NCBI GenBank assembly: GCA_947034885.2
Contig: OX344756.2
Location: 13,636,098-13,700,097 of the forward strand
DNA length: 64,000 nt
Direction of reading: 5' to 3'
Source: Thuidium tamariscinum
Taxonomy: Eukaryota; Streptophyta; Bryopsida; Hypnales; Thuidiaceae
Every line of letters starts with the position of its first letter. Position 1 is the first letter of the stretch. This document shows, piece by piece, positions 12,086 to 24,613 of the stretch. The notes under the pieces are model-generated. The model had not been told where the DNA came from. It made no database searches and worked only from the letters and a program-made list of their open reading frames with translations. The position numbers were made by a program, and so were the translations under genes.

Positions 12086-12457
12086 TTGAAGGAACAAAAT
12101 GTGACAGCACTATTGGTTGAAGGATCCAAACTTAGAGAAGTGCTTGGAAGGATTGATACTTGTGACTACTTCAACGTAAGGTGTGACGAAGGCAATTTTG
12201 TCGCAGGCTCTACGCCATACTTGGTGCACCTTCTTCTAATCAGACTATTATCAGATGATGACAAAAAGCAAATGCAATCAGAAGGGGCAGAGGCTACAGG
12301 GTGGTCATGCTTTTACATCCAAGCTAGAAGCACTCGTTTTTTAGCAAGCACCTTGTTCGAAGAGTGTGTACTGTGTAGCGCTTCACGAACATTTAGTGCT
12401 CTAAATAGTCACCTTCACTATTTGGATATGAGTAGAAAGGTGGGGTTCTTCATTTAG
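12086..12457 (+). CDS. Unassigned open frame, 123 codons
   Basis: ATG-initiated frame of 123 codons ending at 12457. The frame is also open upstream of the ATG for about 10 codons (KYCSEVL). Composition is protein-like, with mixed charged and hydrophobic residues and several Cys, but no signal peptide, membrane segment or named domain is evident. Downstream sequence to 12640 has no continuation. It may be one exon of a plant gene or a gene fragment carried by repeats; I cannot assign a function. Confidence 0.3.
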   Translation: MKEQNVTALLVEGSKLREVLGRIDTCDYFNVRCDEGNFVAGSTPYLVHLLLIRLLSDDDKKQMQSEGAEATGWSCFYIQARSTRFLASTLFEECVLCSASRTFSALNSHLHYLDMSRKVGFFI

Positions 12458-14224
12458 GATTTGAAGGCTTTGTTTGTTGAAGTGGACCTGGCTTTCTTGG
12501 AGATAATATTTTCACAAGTAAGTTTATTGACATCTAAAACTAAAGTAAACACACGATATCTAAGAGAACGTGGAATTTGAGGAAAACATTGTGTGTTCAC
12601 GAACTTTATCTCTGCATTGAATGATCTCAATAGCAATAGTATTCTAGGGTTTACTATTAGTCAGAAGCTATTTTGGGGCATTTTTTGTCTACATCAATTT
12701 GCACATAGAATTTTTACAGGTACAACTTGAACAAGTGAGTGAGAACTTGAAAGTAAGGTACAGTAATGTATAATATCTCCACTTGTAATCATTAGAAGTG
12801 TGTAACTTCCGACATTCATATACAGACCTTAATGTTTAACAAGAAATTATTTTTCCTTGTCGATTAATGCATATGTTGCTTTTGTTTACTTCTAGAAACT
12901 CAAAATTATGTGTTTCATAGAAGTGTATGAATCTACTTTGTAATGATGCATGTAGCTGCGGTCCTACAAATGAACAAACAAGGATTAAGTAATTGTCTAG
13001 TGTTTTATATCAACAAATGTCAAATATTCCTTTGTAAGAGTGTTTATTAGATCTTGATTTGAAGTAAGTATTTAGTGAAGCTAGTAGTTATGGATGATGC
13101 TATATGCACATCAAGGGTTATTACTAATTAAATTTTCTCAACTTCTTATTTTGAAACTACTTGTATAATTAGATTTTGTGTTATATGTTGGGCAATTATA
13201 TTGCGGTATACCATGGAGGTAGTTGAAGTGTTTAGAGGTTACAGGAGAAACGAAGTTGCCAAATGGCATTGAATCAAATGGTGTAGCAAGTGTTGATTAC
13301 GTGAAATGCAAATTCATAGGAAAGTACAAAACCAGTGACATCTGTCACCACTTCTTGCTGAAATGGCATTTGAGCTAGCAAGTTCAATTAAAATAGTGAT
13401 GGAAAAGTGAAATTGAAGAATAAGTGCAGTGAGGGCTGAGAGAAAATATGGAAGGCAAAAGAACATATTTGTACCAACTGACATGTACTTTTCAATTGCT
13501 TGTCCACATCGATTCCATCCTCATGAATGTCTTTGTTGCTTTGTAAGTGAGGAGTGCTTTGGTCAGTGATATATGTTTGTTGTGACACTAGTAGAAAGCC
13601 CTGTTTTTTTGGATGTTTGAAGAAAACAAGGCAGTTTCTGAAGATATAATGTGGAAGATGGGATATTGGGTTGAGAAAAATTATTTAGTTCAATGCTTTC
13701 TTGAACGAATGCATGTCGTTAGAAAAAACAAGTTTCTATTCTGTGCAACATCCCTGTTGCAAACAACACGTGCTAAAACATAGTTGCGTCTTTTTTAACA
13801 CACTTTAGAACAGGTCATTGCCACGTTAGCAGCAGAGCTGCCTCTACTACAGATAAGTTCAGAATAGCACCTAGGGAGGGGAGATAAAACACTGACCAAG
13901 CTTCCAAACACTATGGAAGGGCAGTTCTTACACATCTTCTTTTTCTGAAATAACATGGATGGGTACAAAAGGTAAAATTTCGAAATTATTCCCTATTTTT
14001 GACCGACTTGAATAGTTTTTTGGCTGAAGCCTTTTTAAGCTTCTAGGTATTGCCTCTTAAGTGTACAATAACTTTACTTTATAATAGGCTACATTAAATT
14101 TTTTATTTATGTATCCATACAAACTTAGCAATGAGATGTTAGATATTACTTAGGAGAAGAAAACACAACAGTACCACCTATGAATTGAAAGATTTTAATG
14201 TTTCATCATGAGGTTGTTAAGATT
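12458..14224. other. AT-rich spacer, no gene
   Basis: No convincing open frame. At 13586 there is a CACTAGTAGAAAGCCC word resembling the outer end of CACTA-type elements; a matching inverted end was not found, so it is not called as an element. Confidence 0.4.
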
Positions 14225-14760
14225 GTAGATGTAAATTAATCTTTTGAACTTGAAATTTAGAATCAGTATTATCAACATAGAACTAACTTCACAAAATAAA
14301 ATTTCATGGTAAGAAACCAATTTTTTAGCCTTTGGGAGGGTGTCAAAGACTCAAAGTTGGCAATTGTTAAAATTTTCTCAAAACTATGCATGTTGGGAGA
14401 TTTCAAAGATCTTTTTTTAAATTAATTTTTTGACCTTGAAATTTTTCACATATTAAAAACATAGATTTTATTTCATACAAAAAATTTCATGGCTACAAAA
14501 AAACTCAATCCTTCGGAGGGTATCAAAGTTGGAAGTAGTAAAATGTTTTTCACCGCTACAGTGCTACACATGTTGGTAGATTTTGAATTTTTCTTTAAAA
14601 AATCTTTTGGCATTGAAATTTGACATGCATGTTATTCACTTACAAATGATGTTGTAAAAAATTTCTTAGGAAAGTATCATTTTTTGAGGTCTCGGATCTT
14701 TGAAAGGCTATCAAAGTTGACAAAGCTAAAATTATTTTCACTGCGGATCCCAAAATGTCA
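14225..14760 (+). repeat. Degenerate ~180-bp tandem repeat, about 3 units
   Basis: The landmark CTTGAAATTT/ATTGAAATTT recurs at 14249, 14435 and 14612 (spacings 186 and 177). Each is followed at a similar distance by an AAATTTC-ATGG/TAGG word, then a GGAGGGTGTCAAAG / GGAGGGTATCAAAG / GAAAGGCTATCAAAG word, then AAAATTTTCTC / AAAATGTTTTTC / AAAATTATTTTC. Units are diverged but collinear. Confidence 0.7.
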
Positions 14761-14769
14761 TTTTCATTG

Positions 14770-15391
14770 GAACTCCATTGTGCAATAACTCATATGGGAT
14801 ATATTAACCCCTGCAATTTCTTGACTATGTTTTTGCCAAAACCTCTCTAAAATTAGCCATTCTTAGTACAAATACCAAATTTTAGGAAAAAAATATTTTT
14901 AGAAATATGTAACCATACAATCTTGTTGTGTGTTGATTTGAGATGATGTGGGGAAAAAATTCAAAATATTCCACTATTTAGATTGCAAGATATTAGCATT
15001 TGAATTGATAAAAATTCTTTTTTGACCCTCCAAAAAACAAGGAAGCTACGCTTTCCAAGGTCACATTTGTAAGAAAAATTCTCCATGTTGTTGGTGCTTT
15101 TTTGGATTCATTTTTAAAGGCAAGCTATCTACATACTTGAAAATTTTAAGATCATTTGGAATTGTACAACATATAGGAAAAAAATAGTAAATAAAAAGAA
15201 GTAGAGAACAATTCAAAATAATACATTGTTAAGAATTTACGTATGGAATTTTAAAAAATCAATTCCAATGGTTTTATTGTTTTAATAAACAATCTAACTC
15301 TAAGAAATAAGTTTTTTTCAAGATAAATTGAAAACTTGAGTTAAATAAAGAACTTCAAAGTTTATTTTAAAGTAGAAAATCTATAACTACC
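14770..15391 (+). repeat. Old dispersed repeat, copy interrupted at 15391
   Basis: Alignable in the same orientation to 38330-38904 plus 39231-39247, through the shared words CAAATTTTAG, GATTGTA/CAAGATATTAG, TCACATTTGTA, TTTGGAATTGTACAACAT, AGAAGTAGAGAA and ACTTCAAAGTTTATTTTA. The two copies stay alignable up to ATAACTACCT at 15383-15392. The other copy then runs on with ACAAAC, while here the inverted-repeat element begins. Confidence 0.8.
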
Positions 15392-15705
15392 TGTAAGCCC
15401 CCGATTCGTCACCGGGGGCTCACGGGTTCTTTTTTTCGAATTCCTACACAATCTAAGGTATAATTAGGCTCGCAAAATCCACAAAAGAGTATTAAACCGG
15501 TATTGGCATTATACATACCAATATGCCATTTGATCGTTAGATGGGGTTTAGGATAGTTTGCATCCAAAACAAGTCTTGTCTTGCAGCTAAATAGACGTCA
15601 AATTGATAGTGATGTGCAGGATTAGGGTAAGAAGCCTAAAAAGGCCCTAGCTAGGTTAGGAAGTCCTCATGGGAGAATCTAGGAGGGATCCCCCACTTCC
15701 TGTGA
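15392..15705 (+). repeat. Left ~310-bp terminal inverted repeat of the 15.3-kb composite
   Basis: Reverse complement of 30378-30689 at roughly 85% identity by eye, including the words TTCGAATTCCTACA, CTAAATAGACG, ATAGTGATGTGCAGGATTAG, GCCTAAAAAGGCCCT and GGAAGTCCTCATGGGAGAAT. The outer tip carries a hairpin, AGCCCCCG / CGGGGGCT with a 9-base loop (about 15396-15420). Similarity between the two arms stops abruptly just inside 15705. Confidence 0.85.
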
Positions 15706-16834
15706 GCCTGATATCTTCTTTAGCCTTCGACTTGCGCTCCCTTGTCGTGCACATGTGCATTTCGGAGGGGACCGCTTCCTATTCAACATTCAGGCTACAA
15801 TAACTTGGAGGCTCTTTTCACTTTCGTTGTTTTTTCTGACCAAGAGCCATTGTGTTGTTTTCATTTCTTTACTTCACAAAAAATTCTCCCTCCTATTACA
15901 TGAGGCATGCACACAGATTAAAAACAAAAAATGGCGATGGGTTGAAGAGAATTAACCTCTAGACGGGAGGACTACTCCTGCTATCAAGCCTCCCACCACC
16001 GAAGCTTACAACCCGATGCCCTTTGGAAGGGCCAATTCAATCATACACAGAACACGGCACCTCCAAACCCCTAGTGTTGCCTTTGTCCTCGACCACGCGC
16101 AGAAATTGCTCTTGGATCATGAAGGGAAGTTGGATGAGTCTCCAATTGGAAAAAAAAACAATGGAGTAAGAAACTTACGCCAGCATGTAAGCGCTTCTAA
16201 CTCCACCCTTGAACTAGAAGTTCATCACACGGGTCCTGTGTCTAATTGAGTTTTCTCTCTAATTAGGTGTTCAAAGAGAGCCTTCCAAGCAATGAACTCT
16301 TTTAGTCACGTCTTTTAAGTGTTTTTAGTCTAATTTAAGTCTACAATTTTGTCTATCCTATTCTATACTATCCTAATTTAGTGGTTAAGATTCTATCGAT
16401 CTCTAATTCCAAACGTTGGGTATAAAGAAACTTAGCAGTAAAACAATGAGAATAAAAATCAAATGGGATCAGTTTACCTCTTCCACGTAGATCTCCATAG
16501 TTCCGTCATCGAACATCATCATATGAAGATACTCCCCCACAACCTCGCCATTGAAATCATCACGGCTCTCCATCTAATCGATGGAAAATCTCACATTGTT
16601 GGTAAATTTTGACCTAGCTAAAAACTAGTAGAGTTCTAAATTAATTGCGTATTTTCCTTTTATTCCTAATTTTTTGGTAATGGAAAAATACCACAATTTA
16701 ATCTAGCCTATCTAATGGGTTAATGGATCTATTCTAAAGTTCAATGGGAATTTAATGGTTAGTTTTTTGTTATTGTTAGTTTTTATTCTTTAGATTAATA
16801 TTCGAAAATCGAAATGGGATTAATTAATTTGAAA

Positions 16835-17170
16835 TAATAAATTATCATCAAATCTTTTCAAATCTAATTAATTTTAAATTCTTGTTAATTCTTAAATAAA
16901 TTAGTTGTCAATTTGTCTTTTCCTTTTTGTCTTATTAAAATATTTTAAATCAAAAATTGTTATCAAATCTTTTCAAATCTAATTAATTTTTGAATCTTTG
17001 TTAATTCTTAAAGAAATTAGTTGTCAATTTGTCTTTTCCCTTTTCTCTTATTAAAATATTTTAAATAAAAAATTATCATCAAATCTTTTCAAATCTAATG
17101 AATTTTTGAATTTGCGTTTGTTTTGGAAGGAATTGGTTGTTAATTTGTTTGTTTCCCCTTTGGCTTATTA
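16835..17170 (+). repeat. 115-116-bp tandem repeat, about 2.8 units
   Basis: TCAAATCTTTTCAAATCTAA recurs at 16848, 16963 and 17079. Each is followed by a GTTAATTCTTAAA-like stretch, AATTAGTTGTCAATTTGTC and CTTATTAAAATATTTTAAAT. The last unit is diverged and incomplete. Confidence 0.85.
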
Positions 17171-17754
17171 GGCTTAATAAAACAAAACCAACAAAATCCA
17201 AACCTTCTAAGAATCTAATTAATGACTAACTACCAAAGAACAAAGAACATTCTTCAAGAATAAAAGCCAATTCTATAGTGAGATTGCAAAACAATTAGTT
17301 TTTAATTGTCAAAGGTCAAAGGTGAAGAATATGGCACCTTATTCAATAGTGAGATTCTTTGGGAAATTGATTTTTTAATGCTAATTCCCTCACGTGGTTG
17401 CCTTTCCGTAATCTTATTCCACTTAACCCCTTCCTCCTCTCCCAATCTTGCATCTGAGTTTTTGCAATGTTTAGTGGAGAAGTTGGCTATGGAGTTTTGA
17501 GTGAAGGGAGCTTCTATGACGGAACATCAAAGTTGCAAAGATTGGGTTTTTAGTATAAAATCAAAAGTAGTAGTGGAGGTTTAATTCTGCATCTTTTGAT
17601 TTTTAATTAAAACCCAATTTTTGTAATATCACTTTTCAAACTCAATTTGGCGTGAGGAGCACTTACTTGTTTTATTGTGTGTGTTTCCTTTTGTGTTTAG
17701 TTCTTGCTAATGTGAGTTTGGGACTCCAAAGTGGCCTGGCCTGGTTCCAAAATG

Positions 17755-17960
17755 GCTTGAACCAATCACAGAGCTTCACAGAGCCCCGGCCATAGAGCCC
17801 TCACAGAGCCCCCAGAGCCCCGGTCCGGGGCCACGTGGCGGGGCACTGGTGGCTGGCTGCCCCCGCTGGTCGCCCGCCCTTGGCCGCTTGGTTGCCTGCC
17901 CTGGCCGCTCCCCACTGGTCGCCGTTCTTGGCTGCTGGTCCGCCTTCGGGCTGGCTTCCT
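17755..17960. repeat. GC-rich low-complexity block in copy A
   Basis: An abrupt GC-rich island in AT-rich DNA built from CACAGAGCCC(C) words, then CTGGTCGCC / CTTGGCCGCT words. It sits at the position corresponding to the GC-rich block of copy B (28250-28490). The open frame at 17835-18029 reads as low-complexity Pro/Ala/Trp and is treated as a by-product. Confidence 0.65.
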
Positions 17961-19479
17961 AGTCTCTGGATTTTGGTTTTCTGGATTTCTGGACTTCTAA
18001 TTTTTTGGAATAAAATCTATACTAACTAAATGGCTATCACTAATGCCACCTACTTTTGCAATTGGTACTAAGTACTAATAATTGGACCCTTACCAACCAT
18101 ATGCAATTTCCAATTGAAGGGGTAGATGAGGTTTCTCATGCTCAAGCATTAAAAGAAATGGTATGTGGCATTCGAGTTTGAAGGTTTTAAGCTATTTGTT
18201 CCCCCCGTAGTTAACCTTGAGGTGGATTAAAAGCAAGTGACTTTTCCTATAGGTCTTAATTGGGGATGTTTAATTCTTCCAAGGTGTGAGTGGCTATTGA
18301 AGGTTCAAAGCTTCGCCGGTTCAAGTGTTTCCCGAAAGTATCTTAAGAATTTTATTTGCAAAAAGAGGTACACACGACAATGTTTGAACCGAACTTTCAT
18401 TTTAAATTCTTAAAATCTCTTAGTATTTCAAGATTTTGCAACCAAAGGAGGTACACATGACAGTGTTTAAACCAAACTTTGGCGTCCAATGCTTGAAATT
18501 TTCACGAGTCGTTGGTTTGCTAGAAAGTGGAGTTAGCCTTTGATGCAAAAGTGTGAATACACGAACTAATTGAAGGGGCCCTAAGCCTTCAAATTTAAAA
18601 GAACAATACAAGTTCTTGGCTAAGATCTTTGGTCCAAGGGGTGCCCCGACCACGTTGGTGGCACAAATGAAAGGAGAGGAACGAAGTGTCGGTGCGAGAA
18701 ATAAGGGTACTGGCAACCTCGAGGGGGGCCCTTATCTGGGCCCCTCTCAGTAATTGCCAGTGAAAACACTTTGTTACTTTCCATCCTAAACTACCCTAAT
18801 GTAATTCCAAAATAATACTTGTTTAATGGTGGAAATTTCTAAAAACATCCCCATTTGACAAATCAAATCTTGGCCAAATCAAATCCAAGATCTTAACTGT
18901 GATGTAGATTTTGTCTACTTGACAAAAATCTCAAGACAACTAACTAGGGGGTTATTTCCATGGAAAGGTCTATAAGTATATCGTTTGTATGACTAAGGTT
19001 ACTATAATCATATGTTGAATACTTATTTATGTCGTTTTTGGTTTTGTTTTAAATAAAATAAATCCAAGGAAAAATTTCTAATGTCAATTGGTCACAGTCC
19101 ACAAACTCAATGCTATAGTAGACCAAATGTATGGCGTCACAGTCCTGTCTAGTAGGTGGCTCATGTCAATTTTCTTTGTCAATTTGTCAAGGATAGTCAA
19201 TTTGTCTTATGCATGATCTAGTCACTTAATGCAATATATATAATTATATATTTATTTTATTTATAATTTAATTCCTCTTTTGTTTCTCTCACATAAATTT
19301 TTTTCATTCTTAATTATAATTTTGTAATTTACTTTTAAATAAAAGAAATCAAATTCTTTCCTTTTTATTTTATTTTATTTTTATGTTGTTAATTTGATCC
19401 TCTTTAGCAAGTCAAATGGTCTCAGCCATTCCACTTGATTTTAATCATGTCAAATAGTCATCTATACTAACTACTTCAT

Positions 19480-21510
19480 CTAATAGACCTAAGTTCTCTT
19501 TTTAGACTAATTGATCTAATTCCAACAACCACAAGCAACTCCTACCTATCAGATTTGTTGGTGGTCGGGGGAACAATTGCAATATGCAAATTTAATTCTA
19601 ACTCAACTCGATGTCTCAGTCAATTAGATTTAATTTCTTATACTTGAACCTAAAATCAATCAAAAGGATTACAGTCCACTAGACTTAATTAATTCAATCA
19701 CACATTTTACTCAGCCTATTAGACTTAGCAAATTTTGATTAATGAAATTACTCCAACTTCATATCCAGTTGACAAGCCAATTTAACAAACAACATCCATT
19801 AGTTTCTTCATCTCATAATTCTCACATAATCAATTTGACAATACTTTAATTACAACCAAGGCAGTTTATATGTAATCTTTAAAATTCAATTTATCAAATC
19901 AACACATGTTAATTTCAAACTTAATTATATTTTATATTTAATCAAATAGACTTTACTATTTCCAAAACTGGAATACTACACAGTTAATTTGACATAAGTT
20001 CCATCGCTGGTCGACCACTAGCCAATGCTATCTGACATACCATTAGCATGGATGTAATCAAATTGACTTATTTTAATCAATTAGACTGGTCTCAACACTA
20101 TAACTACAACCAGTGGTGAATCAGTCTACACAGACAAATAGACTATAGCACCCAGACTGGTTGGCAATTAGACACAAACACATATCCCACATGCATCAGG
20201 CAAATTGACATGAATACAAATCATTACAATCCAATGCAAACTATAGAGACAATTTGACACTTCCTCATTTCACTAGAAGAAATCCCTGTTAATTTCAACG
20301 CAACACGTCAAGTAGATTGTGTTGAGACTGCGCTGCTGAAAACACGGAAAAAACACAAAAAAACACAAAAAAACACGTTTTCTGTGTTTTTCTGCACTTT
20401 TTCAGCATTTTTAGCATTTTCAATATTTTCCTACGTTTTCAGCAACGTAGTCTCAACACAATCTACCTGATGTGCTGCGTTGAAATTAACAGGGATTTTT
20501 GCGTTTTTCTTCTAGTGTTTCCATCCCAGTCTATTAGACTTGGCTGAATTTACACCCAAAATGGAAAGAACTCATTTGATTAATATAAAATAATTTAGTT
20601 GTAATTCTTAGTTAATTTGATGTATCACTGTATCACATAATTTCCATATCCAGTTCCCATCTCAATAAGCTATCAATATTCCACAACACTTAGAATTAAT
20701 CAAGCAATTTGACACAGGCTGACACACCACCTGGTTAATTGACCGAATACATACTCAGACAATTAGACTATACTTACAGCAATGGATGGTAATATTGGGA
20801 GTCATGCTGTAAATCGATTTGTCCTCCCTGCCGAATCTCCACCACCAACGCAGACAACTTCAAGACAAATTGACTGGATGTATGTTTTTTCAATTTATTT
20901 AATTAAACTACTTCAGCTATCTATTGCTCCATCGAATTGACTTCCCTAAAACTATCACAGACTGCATTCTTCATCTTCCTCACACTGACTACTAGACACT
21001 GAGAACTAATTAAATAGCAATGTAAAACTGGAGACTTGCGTTGGCAATTAGACAAGAACTGCAAGCACCAACAGGGATACAGCTACACACACACTCAGCA
21101 AATAGACAAGAAAATAAACGAGCTCACAGCCACCTGCTGTCTCACCTCAAGGCAAATAGACATACACAAATTGCACAATGAAAGCTTAGAATATATTTGA
21201 CAATTGGAAAGCAAGTACACTGTGAGTCATACTATCTGTATGCACTAAAGAAATATCAACTAGACATTTGGACATATAGTCCCAAAATTGTGAAGACAAC
21301 TCTTCACCATAAGGTGCATTGTCAACTTGTCCTTCTACTTCTTCTATTAGTCCCTTTCAAATCCATCCCAACTACACCTTTTTAAGTCTCCTTCAATTTC
21401 TACAAGTCTATTGAACATGGAAATGGAAATGGAACTAATATCAAGTTCTATTTACACTTGGAAAGACAAATTGACTTCAAAATTGAAAAAATCAAGTTGA
21501 CATTAACCCA
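19480..21510 (+). other. AT-rich stretch with recurring AAT(T)(A/T)GAC words
   Basis: About 28 words of the form AATTGAC, AATTTGAC, ATTAGAC or AATAGAC occur on the plus strand, usually 20-70 bases apart, for example near 19720, 19834, 19988, 20062, 20080, 20139, 20170, 20206, 20253, 20706, 20735, 20763, 20867, 20935, 21050, 21100 and 21155. No gene is present. The TTGAC core matches the WRKY W-box core, but a decayed short tandem repeat is as likely. Confidence 0.35.
20271..20517. mobile_element. CACTA-type MITE, 247 bp, with TTT target duplication
   Basis: The ends read CACTAGAAGAAA and TTTCTTCTAGTG. The inverted arms continue for about 100 bp (CCCTGTTAATTTCAACGCA, GTAGATTGTGTTGAGACT). The right arm carries a short extra segment (GCAAAA-type) near its tip. 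The direct flanks are TTT at 20268-20270 and 20518-20520, matching the 3-bp duplication of CACTA elements. The centre is an A-rich AACACAAAAAA / TTTTTCTGTGTTTT hairpin. It has no coding capacity, so it would have to be moved by a CACTA transposase in trans. Confidence 0.9.
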
Positions 21511-22559
21511 AGATATTTTGGAATTAACCCTAATTTACGTAGATATTTTACAAATTAACCAAAAATCATTTTGAAAATTGTCTTTCTTTAGCCCAAAGAT
21601 GGCTTTTTACGCAAGAAAGAGATCTTGACCAAATCCAATCTTTGATTTCCCAAGAGATATTTCCAAAATCACTCTTAATTAACCGCAATTAATGATTAAA
21701 AAGTCAAACTAAGAGCTAACCCTCTCTATCTTTTAGGAAACAACTCGAAACAGAAAACTGTTTGCGCCATTGTCTTCAGAAGACCCCAATTAGCTTGAGA
21801 GACCCCTTATCCCTCACTCCTAGGCCGTTTGCGTACCCAAATTGGAATTACGGTAACTCCAATTAAAAGTCAAAAATCTAACTTTTAGGATTTGCGCATT
21901 TTGATGAATCTGTCAGGCCAAGGTTATTAGGAATATCTGTGAGAGTAAGGAATGACTTCTTATTTGCAACAATCGGACATCATTCGTTCTTGATACGCTG
22001 GTCAACCCGCCGCCAAATTGTAAATTCCATTGAAATTCAATGTCGATGCCGGTTCTAGTAGTTGGGAATGTCGGAATATCTTCAAACTTGACTAGGCACT
22101 TATTAAGCATACAAAAACCTATCCTAATTTTTAGTGAGATTTTACCGCATCATGCGTAATTTCTATGAATTTACAAACATTTCTATGTGCGGTTGACTTC
22201 CCATGGAGTCAACGTGGAATTTCGAAAAAATCCTAAATAATTTGGGTAACATCTAGGGCACTCCTAGATTCTTAGTGTAAGTTCTATGCGACCTTGCACT
22301 AGTCTAATTTTAGTAATTTGGAATTACTTTGCCCAATTGGACAATTTAATTCCCGATGCTCGGGAATCTTGGACAATTGTTTAATTCTTATTCGCTTTTG
22401 GCATGCTCCTACCCTTGGAACACCTTTCTGTAGTCTTCAATCTCCAATCTCCCATCTTTCATCTTGTGAAACTCCAATTCTCCAAATCATTTGTGATTGT
22501 TTCACTTTTAAATTCAATTTATCCCAAAATCGAATTTAGGCCTTGGTAAATCTTCTAGG

Positions 22560-24613
22560 CTCGTAGTAGACTCTTTCGGTTTAGTCAATATGTCATGTGC
22601 ATCCTTAAAAGGTTGATTTTGCACAGACAGACACTAGGACTGACTAATTCTCATTTGCTTATTTTTTTCGGAACTACTAAATCTCCACACAAACTTACTT
22701 CTGAGACTTAGAATGATACAAATTCCTAGAATTAGGAATTTTCCACCTTCTAAGTTGGTTTTCCACCATTTTGGTATATTTTGACACCAAAACTCCTTTA
22801 ACACTCTTTTTATGTATTATTCTTGTATATTTTATCTAGATTTCGCTATTTAATCGCGAAAAATGGACCTAGAGTCTTGAGTGCCATCTCGAGGGCTCAC
22901 ACAGCGCAAAGGATTCATCTTGCAATGGAACACAACCGATTTGCAACTAATTTGGCTGTGTTGGCGTTGCCTCACAAGATGATCGCAGAAGAAGAAAGGC
23001 CATAGCGAGCGCATCCAATATGACACACGGTACAAGACAGTAGCTTCTTCATTGAAGAGGCCAGTAAAGCATAATACTCGGTTGTTGTCCCCTCGAGCAT
23101 ACCTACCTAGTACCCTAAGATCGTGCTTGCCACTATATGTTCCAGCAGCGTCGGGAATTCAAAAGTGGGCCCATCTCGACAGATGTGAGGGCGTTCAAAT
23201 TTTCAAATTTCAGAATGGGAAGGGGTGTAAACAAAAAAAGGAAAAATAAAGAGAGGGGCGAACTAGCCTAATTTGCATATGGGTTTGATCCATCCATCAA
23301 AGGTGCACTGGGTGTAGAGAGGCTAGGCTCTTTTGGGCAGACCTACAAGCGTGAACTTCAATGAGGGAGTTTTGTATCTTCACTTCTTGCCAAATTTTTC
23401 ATCGTGCTCTTCAGTGGAGAGCATTGACAAACAAGGGTCGTCAAAGCCGCCATCGCCTCGAAGTCGTCGATGTTGGTCGCCTCCGGAGTGTGCACCAAAT
23501 GAACAACCCTAAAGCACTTCGGCACTCCAAGCAAGACTGTCATATTAGTAAATTGTTAACTCCAAATGAATACAATGCTCGAAGAATGCAAATAATGCCA
23601 AAAGGAAACCCCTAACTCTACATCGACATCTTATTCGACACCCAGGGAGATTATTTACGATTTTTAGAACATTACGTGAGTTCAAAGATAGGGTCCATTT
23701 AATTCAAAAGGGATAAATTTTACATAATATGTAGAGCTACTTTAGGGTCCTTGAAATGCCATATATCCTATTATATATAAATTAGGCTATGTAAAAACAC
23801 CATTCAGTAGGAATTTTTATTAATAAATTAGCCTTAACAAATAGGGTCCATATAAAAATTTTGTAGTACAATGAATATAAATGTAGACAAATTTAATTAA
23901 GTGAATGATAAAACCTACAGAATTTAGTATGTACGTACAAATCTTTCCATAATTATGCCAACTATATGACAACATTTAAGAATCTACTATTCCAAGATAA
24001 AAAAGTTGAGCTGTAAATTTATTATACTATAGGGATTTGTATTCACATGAAGTACCCATTAAAAAATTGTTGTAGGGTTTAGGTACCATCACTTCCATGC
24101 AATTAGGATTACTAACAAACATTGTCGTGATGGAAATACTTCAATTGTGTAAATATTTGTTTTATTATTAATTTGTTTCTTATTCAATAAGTTTAGAAAC
24201 AAGAAAGAAAAGGGTTAGTTGTGGAAAAATCTATGGTTTGGATGTAGTACATTTTGTCATTTAGCTCAAGGGAATTAGGTGGCTGGCTGACTATTTATTT
24301 CCTGCTTTCACTAGCGGTGCCAAGTTGCAGCTGCTCAGACTGATTCAACGAGTCCAACGGATTTTGAACCCGAAACCGGTCAACAACTAATGGGAACTTT
24401 GATAGCTAGCCAAGTTCGCAACTTGGAAACTATTGTTGGTCCCACATCGGTTTTAAGTACCGCTATTGGTTAACTATTTGGAATTAGATTGGTGGAACTC
24501 TATTCTTGACTTCTTGAAGAAGTTATTAAGAAGTGTATAGAAGAAGCTAAGTAAGTGATTTTGTTTTTGAAGTATATTTTGAGTAAATATTGGTTTGAGT
24601 TATAGTATTTATA
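22560..24613. other. Spacer with a less AT-rich island, no named gene
   Basis: 22820-23640 is less AT-skewed and holds several short frames on both strands (for example 22823-23005 +, 23052-23249 +, 23361-23615 +), none recognised. It may be a decayed coding insert. 23640-24300 is AT-rich without frames. 24300-24613 leads into the open frame that starts at 24614. Confidence 0.35.

Larger units (their letters stand above)
15950..22400 (+). repeat. Body copy A of the composite element family
   Basis: Pairs in the same orientation with 26900-30375. Anchors are 16180-16300 with 26985-27110 (GCGCTTC...CACCCTTG, CAAGCAATG), a GC-rich block 17755-17960 with 28250-28490, GGTTCAAAGCTTCGC at about 18303 with 28690, and 21890-22240 with 29890-30240 (ACGC-GGTCAAC, TTTTTAGTGRGATTTTAYCGCA, GGTTGAC). 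Between the anchors the copies differ in length. No gene is seen inside; the short frames at 16016-16249 and 18420-18716 are not convincing. Confidence 0.55.

Noticed and set aside
13586..13860. CACTA-type MITE starting CACTAGTAGAAAGCCC
   Set aside because: No inverted partner end or target duplication could be found.
18420..18716. 98-codon minus-strand frame in copy A
   Set aside because: No motif; it lies in repeat sequence whose counterpart in copy B has no matching frame.
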